The notes under the pieces: model-generated | What the model saw: only the letters and a program-made list of their open reading frames with translations | The model's database searches: none | Told to the model about the DNA's origin: nothing | Part shown: one piece after another, positions 21,301 through 33,300 of the stretch | Layout: each line of letters opens with the position of its first letter | Position numbering within the stretch: position 1 is the first letter of the stretch | Source of the DNA: Nocardia abscessus NBRC 100374 | GTDB taxonomy: Bacteria > Actinomycetota > Actinomycetes > Mycobacteriales > Mycobacteriaceae | Length of the DNA stretch: 64,000 nucleotides | Direction of reading: 5' to 3' | Assembly (NCBI RefSeq): GCF_000308455.1 | Contig: NZ_BAFP01000001.1 | Location: 62,001-126,000, forward strand | Made by a program: the position numbers and the translations under genes

Positions 21301-24300
21301 GCAGCGGAGGTTCGAACTTGCTGGGCGGGCCTTCGATCGGGCCTTCCGGGAGCGATCGTTCGGGGTTGTCGGGAATAGGTTCGGCGTGCGGCGTCAGTCC
21401 GCTTGTGTATTCGAAGCGGGCGACCCATGCGTTGGCGACGTTCGTGTAGAGAGATTTCCAGGTTTCGAGCGTGCGTATTTTCTGTGGGCCTTCGACGAGG
21501 GAGTCGAAGACGAGCACAGTGCCTTCGACATTCGTGGCCACGATCGCATGGTTTTTGTGGCCGTCGGTGACGACGAGGGCGACGGTGTCTATTCCGTCTC
21601 GCTTGTTCTGTACGTCGTCGAAGACGGATGCGAGTGGGTCGGGCGCACCGGGTTGTTCGGTGCTCGGGGCGGGAAGGTCGACCTCGACGAGTTGTGCCCG
21701 CACGGCGGCTTCCATGGCACGCGCGTCGTTGCCGTCGGGAGACAGTGCGGTGTCGTGGCCGAGTGCCTGCAATATTTCGACTACAAAGTGGAGGCACTCC
21801 AGCATTGCGTTGCTCTGCGTGAAGAGATTCGCGGTGGTGGAGGCGTTGCGTTGCGCACTCGGCGTTTGCGGGTCATCGCTGGTGCCGATGATTCGTCTCT
21901 GCTTGGCTACCGCCACGATCTCGTCACGGCCACCGTTGACCCCGAGCTGGACCCGAATGCGTTCCAGGCGGTAGCTCACTTGCTTCCGGTCGATTCCGGC
22001 GCCCTCCGCGATCTGCGCGCGTGATCGGCCCTGGGCGGCCAGCTCGAGCACCTTGATGTCGAGATCGGACAGGCCGTGCCCTCTGGGCGGTGCTATCGGC
22101 GCAGAAGGCGGGCTCGACTTTTCCGGAACGGAGGCAGGGAAGGCCACGCCCTGGGCTGCTTGCGCTTCATCCGTCGCCGGTTGATTCGTGGTGGACGTGG
22201 TCGGCCATCGGTCCGGCCCCGCCACCGTGGTCGTGCCCTTCCAGGGATTGGTTACCAGGTATCCCTCGATCCTCAGCTGTAGATACGCCCTGGCTACAGG
22301 GCCTCTCGACATCGGCAGATAGGAACTGAGTTGCTCTGTCGTGGGCAGCAGTTGGCCCTCCCGGAGCTGGTTCGACAGGATCGCCTGGCGCAAAGCGGAG
22401 GAAACCATCTGCTCGCTGCTTTCGGCCGCGCGATCCAGTTCCTGCAGCGATGACGTCGCCGTGAAGATCTCCAGCAACTCCTCGGCGGTAACCAGCCAAC
22501 CGGCGTCCGATTCCGGCGCGCTGGGCCATTTGCCGCGGCTCGCCACCGTTGCTCCGACGCCACCAGCCTTGATCACCACGTAGCCCTCGTGGGCGAGCTG
22601 CCGATACGCGTTACCGATAGGGGTTTCCGATATGCCCAGATGCTCGGCGAAGGCCATCGCTGTAGGCAACGAGCGCCCTTCACTCAGCTGACCCGACTGA
22701 ATCGTCGCGCGCAACCGTAGGGTCAGCGTCTTATCCCAGCCGAATCGGCTGGCGTGCTCTGCCAGCCCCGTCCGCGGCGCTGCCGCATCGAGGATTTCGG
22801 TCAGCACTGGCGGTGTCAGCGGAAGGATCTCGGCGAGTGCGCGCACGGCGCGGCGGCGTAGCGACTTGACCGCATCGGCCGTACGGTCGCCGCTGATCGT
22901 GGCCGTCGCGTCGGCAACCGTCAGGCCCTGCAGGAAACGGAGTTCGAGGTACTGCTCATAATCGGGGTTGCCGAGTTGCCGTATGGTCCGCCGCAGCCGT
23001 TTGAGCTGGCGCTTGTCCCCGTCGGCGGCCGCATCCAGAGCCGCCTTGGCCGCTGCCTTGACCGCCGTCAACGCCTCGCCGTCCGGCGAGTGGTCGACGG
23101 AAGCGCCCTCCGAGACCCCTTGGGTTCGGGCTGCCGGAGCCGAGGCGGCCTCGGGCTCGACAGGGGCGACACCGGGTTCGGCCGACGCAGTTCGCTGCCA
23201 GGGCGTCGGCCTGCCGGGCCGAGGAGAATCCGGCTCCGCGGCGGCGCGGGCAGGCGGCTTCTGGCTGCTCCACGGCGTTTCAGCGGCCCGAGGATGCTCC
23301 GGCGCGGTCCCGGGCCCGAGATTCCGCACCACCTGCGGAGCTTTGGCGTCGAAGTTGTAGACGACCTCGATCACCCGGTCCGGGAACCGGTCCAGCAACG
23401 CGGCGTCGATCAACCTACCTATTTTGTCGAAGTGCGGATTGTGCACATCCGGGTCGGAGTAGGAGACGAACCCGTGCAGGCGTCCGTCGTCGTGAATTCG
23501 CCACCGAATATTGCACTGCGCGGTACAGCCCTCGGTTTCGACGCTGATCAGCCACGGACTCCGGACCTTTTTGGCCAGCTGTCCGTGCGCGGGACCGCGT
23601 GCTTCCACCGCGTGGAGGACCAAGTGGTTCGGACCGCTTTCCGGAGCCACTGCGGTCACCAATCCGCCCACCGAGGTCGGGTTGTCGCCGCCGAAACCTT
23701 CGATTTCTCGAACGACGATGGTTCCCTGCATGACATCGTCCACGGCGGAGGAGGGCCCGGCTGCTGGGCGGACCGAAACCCTAGGAGTCGCGGAACCCTC
23801 TGTGGCTGGGTCGGTTGCGCGCACAGATAGACGCGCGGAGGGAACCGCCTCGACGACGGCCGGGCCCTCCATCGTCTCCCCGGGGCGCACGGGTCCCTGA
23901 TGTCGAGGGACCGGGCGGGCGGTGGGGTGAGGATCCGGGCGGTGCGATGGTGCAGCGTTCGACAGCTCTCGCGGCTCGCTCCGATAACCCGAGGCCATCG
24001 ACCAAGGGATGCCCGCCTCGGTCAGGGCGGCCTGCAGGTCCTCGTCCGGAGGCTCTCGATGGAACACCACGTGGGCGATATCGGCGACCGTGACACCACC
24101 GTGGATCTGCCGAGACGCCGACCACCCGGCGCCCGGCACATCCTGGTGCGGTGTGTGGAAGACGTGAGGACCGTCGACGGGCACTGTTCTTCCCCCGAAC
24201 GGCGCCGACTCCAGGGGAGCGCCGTCAGCACGGGCTACGCGTCCCGGATCGGCATCCAGAAAGCCGGCCCGCGTGCTCGGATAGCCTTTCGGCGCCGGTT

Positions 24301-27300
24301 GTGCGCTGGCGCCGGTCGAGATCGCAGGAATGACATGCTCGGCGTCGCGAGCTGCTCGGATGACTACGAACGGTGGGACCAAGGTGCCGTCGTCGGCGAC
24401 TTCGATTCGAACGCCGAGTACGCCGTTGGCGCCGGTGAACACCCAGTCCCGAGGTGCCCAAACGTCTGCTTTGATACCTTGGCGCTGCAGGTACCGCGCC
24501 ATCAGGCGGTGTGCGTGTCCGTGCGGGGCCGCAGCACTGCACGATATCAACAGCAGCGGGCTGCCTGGATGCTCCCGGTACGCGGTCTGGAACGCCTCGC
24601 TGGCCTCGACCAACCGCCCGAATATTATTCCGTCCACCTTGACCGTCTGGAACCGCTGCGTCGTCGGGTCCTTGATCACGACCGTGTAGCCGCTCCCCGA
24701 TGCATGCCCAACCACGATGATCGGCTCCAGCGGGTTCTCCGGGTCATACCACCCGGCCGGCTCGGTTTGGGTGTCCCGCCACCAGCCTGGCGCTACTCCC
24801 AACTGCCGGGTCCTCACATTCGATGCGGGCCACGCCTGCGCGAATTCCCGGTAACCGCCTCCGGCAGCAGCCGCTGCCGCCCACGCATGAATGATCTTGT
24901 AATCCCGCCCCCTCGAGGGGAGCACGATACCCTTGAGCCGGCCGTCGGGGTTCAACACCGGCTTGATGAGCACCTGATCAAAGGTGAATTCTACGTATCG
25001 ACCGTTCCGATCCAAGCCGTAAAAGGGGATGTCCACAGCGTCTTCGTCGGATTCGACCACTGTGTCATCCGCCGCTGTGTCCGGAGACCCCGGAACCCGG
25101 TCGTCATGGGAAGTGTCCGCCGGAGTGGTCTCGTCGGCTGCGCCGGCGGCACTGAAACGGGTGGGGGTGAGCGGGTCGCGTTCGCGGGCGCTGCGTTGTT
25201 CGACCGATCCTACGTCGCCCTCAGGCAGAGCGGGTTGCCCGCCCCGATCGGTCACGCCGGCGGCTGAGGTCAGATCGACTTCGTAATGATCCCGCCAACT
25301 GGGCGAGCCGAGTGGTTGGTCTGGATCCCCACCGGCCGGGTGGGGCGAACCAGGGGGCTGTGCTTGTCCTGACTCGGGCCAACCCACCAGGTCGGGTTGT
25401 GCTGCCTCTTCTGGTTCGGGCGGGTCGGTGGGTGCCGTCGGCCACACGACCTGTTGCGGCGGAGCCGGTAGGTGGGCTTTTGCTCCCTCTGCTGGTTCGG
25501 GTGCGGATACCGGCGGCGTCGCGAGGCGAGGGTGAGGTGCACCGCCTTGCTGGGATGCCGAGGGCGTGGCGATGCGGGGGTCGCGCTGTGGCGGTCTTGT
25601 CGTCGGGTTCGGTGTGCTTGGTCCCGTTGACGGAGCAATGCCATCGCCTGGGTTCGACTCCGCAGGGGGAATCAGCACACCGTTCTCGTCGAACAGGGCA
25701 ACCCAGGCTTTACGGACGAACGAATCGAATCGTGTTGCGCCCGTGGCGCGATCGATTGGCCGCAATCGGGCCACGGCGGGGTTGATCTCGATGACCGGGC
25801 CGCCGCTGTCCTTGGTCATTACCAGCACCCCGTCGATATTGGCGACGTACAGCAATCGCACGATCGCGGTCGCTTTGGCGGGCATCTGGTCGACGAGGTC
25901 GAAGACTTCGGTCAGCGAGGTGAGCTGATGCAGGTTGTCGTCACCCACTGCCTGCGCGAGATCTCCTCGGGAGTGGATGAGAGCTCCATCCCGGACACCG
26001 GTGGGAATGGTGACGACTTGTCGTCCGTAGCGGTCGTTGACCACCTGGAACGCCAGTCGTGCCTCCTCTGGCTGCATGATCGAGTCGGCACGCGCCTGAG
26101 GCGGCGTCCCGCGCAGAGCGGCCGGGTCGGTGTGCCTCGGGGCCAGCGCCCGGCCTGCGCGATCGACCTCGGCACGCAACTCGTCGCGTCGATGGGTCAG
26201 GTCGGCCACAGCGGCCGGGGAGAGATCCGGTGCGGCCAGCTGGTGCTCCAAGACGAGCACGCCGAGTTCCAAGGTGAGCCAGCGGTGGGCCAGTGCATCG
26301 AGTCGAGCTAGGTCGGTGGCCAGGCGATCATGCTCGGGTGTACCGGGTTGAAGTTCCCCGAGCTTGATATATGCGTCCAGTCGTTCTCGCGGTACGTCGG
26401 TTTGCGGCGGACCTTCCTGTGCCGGACGCACGGGGGGTGATTCGTTCTCGGCTCTGCTTTCCATTGCCGGACCGCGACGGCCGGACTCGATATCACCCCG
26501 CCTTGTCGCGTGGAGCTCGGCCTGGATCTGGGTGACGCGGACATCGGCCGCTCGATAGCGGTTCACGGCTTCGGTTGCCGACTGGATTTTTCTCGGGAGG
26601 TCCGGATAGACCTGCCCATCGGCTACGTTTCTCGCGTCCATCAACGCGGCCAGCCACTCCTTCGCCGCATTGAAGTGGTCGACCAGGAGCGTGAGGCGTT
26701 CACGTGGCACAGCCGTATTCGTCTGCTGCATCGCGATCACCAGATCATCGAGGTGGTCCAGCACGTTGCGCAGCTGCTGAGCACGTGCCGATTCCGCACC
26801 GGCGTGCGCGTCTCGGACGGCGTCATGTTCGGCCCGAATGCCTTCGCGCACCAACTGGACGACGCGCAGGTCGACAGTGGCCAGCAAGCCCAGGAAACCG
26901 AAGCTCGGCGACGAGTTCGATGGCGCAGCGAGCAGCTCGGCCATGATTCGCTCGACCGCCTCGCCGGCCGCTCGATAGCGGGCTACCGCTCCCGCCGCCA
27001 GCCGCTTCTGCTCATCGAGGGACGGGTACACCTGCCCGTTTGTGGCATTGTTCGCATCTTGCAGCGCGGCCAGCCATTCGGCGGCGGCATGGTAGTGGTG
27101 GACCAGCAAGCGGAGCCGGTCCGGTGCGACAGTCACCTCCGCTTGCCCGAGCACGGCACGTAAGCCGTCGAGGTGCCCGAGCATGACGTCCAATCTCCGG
27201 AAACGGGCCTTGTCCGCCGGGGGCACGGCGTCGCTCGTATCGTCGACAAGAGCGGCATCACGTTCGGCCTTGACGCCCTCGCGAACCAATTCCAGCAGTT

Positions 27301-30300
27301 CCGCATCGACAGCTGCGAGCAGTTGCTGGACCAGAGGCTTGTCCTCGGGCCTGCGTGGGTCTTCGGCTGCTTGTTCGGGATGCGCGGGCGGCGCGTCGCT
27401 GCGTATGGCCATGGCCTCGAGCTCGCGCAGCGTTCGGCCGAATGCTTCGGCGAATGCCGGGTCGTCCTCGAGAAGGGCGCTGGTGCGACCACGGATCATG
27501 ATCGCTCGCTCGTAGTGCTGTAGCCGCTCGCGCAGATCGGCCATTTGCTCGTGCAGTGACTGCATCGTCTGGGCGGCATCGCGCGCGGGTTGCGAATCCG
27601 GCAGGCGGGCCGCCGTAGCGGCGAATGCTTCGACTCCCTGGTGCAGGAGTTCGAAAGCGTGGGCCGCATCCCTGCTGCGCGTCAAATAGTGTTCGACCGC
27701 TGTGGTCAGGTGGGACAAGTAGGGTGCCGCGGTGGCAGCGAAAGCCTGATCGCCGCCGGTCTGCGCGTTCGCGAACGCCGCTGCTTCCAGCGGCAGCGAC
27801 CGAAGCGCATGAAGGAGATCGGAGTCGAACGAGGTTTCCAACCGATCGACGAGATAGCCGTCGAGATGCTCCGACCAGTCCGTGCCGGAATTCTCCCGAA
27901 TGGCCTCGAAATAAAGCATAAGGCTGGATATCTGGGTGATCGCGTTGCTGAGTGGACCGTGGTGCGCGGCGCTGGGCTCGACGTCGCGGGCGAACGAGCC
28001 CTCTTCAGCCCACGGCACGGCGTCCAAGGCCCGTTTCATATAGTGCGCCATGCGCCCCACGTGTTGCGGAAGACTATGGAGGAAGTTCACTTCGTTTCCG
28101 AGATCGTCGAACGTCGTCTCCGCATAATCCGTAACGTTCTCGACCAGGGTCCCGGCGACGTTGAACACATCGCTCGCCGCGGCATACAGATGTTCGGCTT
28201 CAGCAAGCCGGGCCGCCAAATCCCGTGCGACATCGAACAGCTTCGGGTAGACCGCGATGGGTCCGGTGTGCGTGTTTTCGTAAAACCGCCGCAACTGTTC
28301 CCATACGAGCGCGTTCAATGCTCGTGCCGTGCCGATCATCTCCGCCGTCGGCGGCGGGTCGCCGTCCTTGAAGGCCGCCAGGTGAGCCTTCGTCCTGGCA
28401 TGCATGTCGGCGAGTAGAGCTTGTGCGTCCTCGACGTGCAGCGTGGTTGCCCAGTCGCGAAGCTCAGCATACGAAGCTGGGGCGCCCTGACCATAGGGGC
28501 TGCCCAACCGATCGTTCTCTGGGGTGTTGTCGGCGGGTGGGCCGGTGATGGGGCCTTCGCGGGGTACTGCTCGCTGTGGGGTGGGTCCGGAGGGTTGGGT
28601 GAGGGCTTTGAGTTTGCTGTTGTCGGATTCGAATCTGGCGACGAATGCTGCTTCGACGCGCAGGTAGGACGGAGTCCAGTTGTCGTGGTGGCGTATGCCG
28701 GGGGTGCCGGTCTCGTCGTCGCGGGTGAGGATGTCGAAGACGACTATTTCGTCGGCGGCGTCGGTGACGAGGTAGGCGTGCATTTCTTGGCCGTTGTCGA
28801 CGAGGATGACTGCGGTGTCGGTTTTCGTGTGCTGGTCTCGGATGTCGGCAATGACCGACCCCATGGGGTCGTCGGTGGGTTCTTCTTCCAGTCCGGCTTT
28901 GATGGCTGCCTCGAGTGCGCGCCAGTTGTTGTTGCCTGTCGTGGGTGCTTGGGCGTCGTAGCCGAGTGCCCACAGTGACCGGGACACGTGGTCGATGCAT
29001 TCCTCCAGGCGCTGGGTCGTCTCAGGGCCGGAACTCGTCTGCGGGAGCCTCCCGCTGAGACTTTGACCGGCCGTTGCGCTGGGCGCGAAAACCAGTCCGG
29101 TGAGGGCGTCGGAATCATTCGGCACCGGATCGCTCGCATAGCGCAGCTGTCGGAAACCCAGTTGGCCCACCGCGTCCCAGACCCGGCGGGCGATATCCGG
29201 CTCGAGTACCTCATTGCCCTGGAGTACGCGGTGGACCGCGATACTACTGACCCCGACCGCCTGAGCCACGTCTTCGATCCGTACGCGTCGTAAGGCGCTC
29301 TGGCGTGGCAGATCCACATCGATTGCATCTTGCAAGTGGTCCGACAGTTGACGAATCGCTGCTTGGCCGATTCGTTGGGATGCTTGCGGCGCAAGCCCCA
29401 CGGCGGCTGTGGCTTGGGCGGGCGTGAGTCCGTCCAGATAACGCAGCGTCACATAGGTAGCCAGCCTCTCCGGAAGCCGGCCGATGGCACGTTCCAGCGC
29501 CCCGCGTGGGACAGCGACCTTATCCGCGTGTAGGGGCATCGCGGACTCGGGTAAAAGTACGCTGACGGCGTCCCACACTCGGCGGGTGATGGTCGGATCG
29601 ACAATCGCGCCGCCGAGTACCCTCTGGACCTCCATGTCGGTCACGCCGGCTCGCTGTGCCACATCCGGCACCGTCACGGGCCGCTGCCCGTCCACGCGAT
29701 CCGGCGCCCCGGTTGCCTGCGGCCGGTACGGGTACCCGAGGCCATCGGCCGAATCGAGCACTTGGCGAACCGTGTCCGGGCCAGGACCGGATCCGCCGAG
29801 CAAAACCCAGTGCGTAGTCGCTATGTCGACGTCGGCCGCCTGGGCCACTCGAGCCAATGTGGCATGGTCCGGACTGTCCGCGAGCTTCGGTCGAGCAGCC
29901 CGGTTCTGCATCACGTCTGCCCCGGGGAGACCGATACCCGGCTCCGGTTCCTTCTCGAAAACCAGCCCTGTTGCCGCATTCGGCTCGGAGCCCGGAGTCG
30001 AATCGCCGAGCAGGCCGATCCGCCCTGCCGCCTCCACTACTCGGTTCGCCGGCTCTTCGTTGACTTCGTCGCCCGCGAGCGCGCGGGCCGCCGTATCGGT
30101 GGTTGTTCCGGCAAGCCACGCCGCATCCGCGACAGTGGCTTCCCGCACGGTGCCGTACACCACGACGTTCTCACTGAGTTCAGCGGCGAAGAAGGCACCG
30201 AGATAGGAGAGGGCGGATCTGTGTAGCTGGTCGATATCCGCGTCCGGACCGAGAGCGGCCCGGGTGCCCTCCGGTGAGCGACCCTCCAGATAGCGGAGGG

Positions 30301-33300
30301 TGACGTACTCCGCCACCTCGGCGGGAAGGTCCTCGGTGGCGCGGCGCAGCGCGGCATGGGTAACCGCCCGAAGCTCCGGCGCACCACCGGACTGGGGTCG
30401 GAATCCAGCCGCATCGGCCTCTTCCAATACGCGGGCAGCCGTTTCCGGATCGCGGCTGCCCTCGCCGCGCAGCACGCTGTAGACCTTCTGAGGGGACACC
30501 CCCGCCCGCTCGGCAACCTCGACCGCGGTTGCCTCGGCAGCCACCTGGCCGGCGCGGGGCAAGCCTCGGTCCGAAGGCGGCTGGAGGAGCCCGCGACGGC
30601 GGAGTTCGTCGCGAACGACGTTCGCGGTCTCCGAGGTCAGCACGGGTCCGTCGCGCAGAACCTTCTCGACGGTCGATACGCCGACGCCGGCCGCGCGGGC
30701 CACTGCGGCGCGGGTGATCCGGCCGGTGTAGCCGATTTCCGCGGCTGCCGTGAGCACCAGTTGTCTGGTGTGGTCGTCCACTGTGCCGCGCCCGTTGCCC
30801 AGCACCTTGTCGACTGTGGTCAAGCTGACGCCCGCGGCGCGGGCCACGTCAGGTTTCGTGACCTGGTTCCAATACCCGAGGCGATCGGCCGCCTCCCGCA
30901 CCTGGGCAACGGCTTGCTCGGCGACCGCGGACCGGCCCTGCAGCACCATCTCGACGATGTCGGTACCGACGCCGAGATCAGCGGCGACCTCGGCGATGGC
31001 CGCTCGGCGCTCGGCCTCCAGTCGCACGGCTGCCGCCGTCGCCTCCGGATCGGGTGTGACAGGAGCAGCGTCGGCGTCTTCGACGTCGGGCTCTGGAGCG
31101 ATGACGTTGCGCTCCACCGGCGCGGGCAGCGCCAATCTGTCGAGCGCGCCGCGCTGTAGCAGGCTGATGTCTGCGCCACGTCGCCGCGCGTTCAGAGCCT
31201 CTAGAATGAGCTTGCGCTGGTTGGAATTCAGTTGGCGCCACCGGTCCACTACTTCGCCCGCGACGCCCCGCAACCATTCGCCGACATCCGTCCCCTCGGG
31301 TACCTGCCACTCTCGGCTGTCCGCGAACCCGAACACGATGCCGTTGATCTCTTGCGCCAGCAGCACCAGCGGCGCGACATCCCGGCCGACGGGCGAAGCC
31401 GGAACTCCAAGCCTGTCCAATACCTCACGGAATACGTTCTGCCCGTGTTGATTACGCAGCGATCGAAGCACCGCCGGATCACCGTGCTGTGGCCGTGGCG
31501 GTGTTGTGCCTGTGTCCGGCTGCCCGGCAGCACTGTCCGGATCGTCCGCGGTCGAATCCGACGATCGGGCCGCATCCTCGACGTGTGGGTTGGTGACCTG
31601 TTGGCGGGGCACCTCGTCTGCCACGGGCGGGCGCGATAACTGGACCTCCATCCAGACCGTCTTGCCCGGCCGTCCATCACGGGCCAGGTCCACCCCGCGC
31701 GCGGTCGCGAGCTCCGCGATGATCCCGGAGCCCCGGCCGTGGGTTCCGTCCGCACGCTCCCCCAACGGGTCGGAGTCGGCGGCGTCCAAGTCGTCGAGGG
31801 TGAAACGGGCGAGCAGCGCGTCCTGAGCGCCCCGGTCGACCGCGGTCAACGGTGTCGCGTTGTCGTCCTGCTCGACGTCGCTCTCCGGTCGCCACTTCGG
31901 CAGACCGCGTGACGCGTCCGCGACTTCCACCCGCAACTTATCGTCGAGCAGCCATGCCCGTATCTCCGCGCCGCCCTGCTTGGCATACAGGCTGACATTG
32001 CCGACCAGTTCCGACACCGCCAGCTGTACGTCGTCGATCAGACTGTCGTCCGCGCCTGCGCGCTCCAGCAACTCGCGTGCCATCCGCCGGGCCGTAGAGG
32101 TACCGGCCTGGACTTCACCGCGCTGGAGTACCAATTCCGCTGCCGACTCGGGCGTCACCTTCGATGGGTCGTTCTGCCCCGGAGCCGCGAAGAGCGTGAA
32201 GTACCGTGTTCGTTCCCCGTTCGCGCGTAACTCGAAACCCCATGTGCCGGACAACCGCTCCACCAGTTCGATTGCTCGACCGGAGTCGGTCGATGCAACC
32301 GACTGCTCGTCGCGCGCCGGGGTTTCCCGGCTCTGGTCGGTGACATCGACCGATATCCACCGGTCGTTTCCCTCCCCGCCGTTCGTCACCTGAATCACCG
32401 CGGCCCCTTGCGTAGCCCGCAGAAGTGCCGCGATCATGACCTCGGCCGCCTCGGCGTGATTCTGGACCGGCCAATCGCTCATCACCGTGTCCTGCAGCTG
32501 GTGCCGCAATTCTCGAGCTCGTTCCACCGTGATGTCGGTGCCGTCGTCCGGCTGTTGTGTGCGGGAGCCGGGTGGGTTTGCGGTGTGGCCCCACTCCGCG
32601 CCGTTGTCGGGGTTCCGGTTGAAGCCCATTGCCCACCGGGGCACGTCGCTGGGTACATGGCCCGCCGTCACATCGCGTCGCGCGGGTAGTCCGAGTGCCG
32701 AATCTTGATCCGGGTCATAGTAGGCGTCTACAGCGCCATGCGGTGGTCCGGTTCGCCGGCTCCTTCCGGGAACGGCGCCGCCCCCTTTTGGAGGCGTATG
32801 AGCCGCGGCGCTATCCGACGACTCGGTGAGGGGGAGAAGGCCTACGCGGAGCGCCGCCGCCACCATTCCCGCGCGATGATGAGTGCCCAGCTTCTGATTG
32901 ATGTTGTACACGTAGGTTTTCGCGGACTGGCGGGTCACGCCGAGCGCCGCCGCTATCTCGTTGTCGTCCTTGCCTTCTGCGACGTAGGTGAGTACTTCGA
33001 TCTCGCGAGGAGCCAGGTCGGCTTTGCCGGCCGCAGCTCCCGACCCGCCGGTGACGATGGGCCCGGTCGGCAGGATTCCTGTGCGTATGGCTACCGCGAC
33101 CGATGCGGCGCGGGTTTCCACACCGAGTTTGCGGTTGGTTCGAGACGCATAGGACTCCACAGTCTGCTGGGTCAGACCTAGTTCCGTGGCTATTTCGGCG
33201 CTCGTCATGCCTGCCGCGACCAGGGCGAGTACTTCGATTTCGCGAGCCTTCAGTTCCGGCGCGACAGCGTTGGGAGCGGTTGCTTCCACCGTGCGGGGAA

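Noticed and set aside
20270..22024. A 584-residue plus-strand frame inside the giant gene
   Set aside because: It is antisense to clear zincin, papain-like and LuxR motifs and has no recognisable domain.
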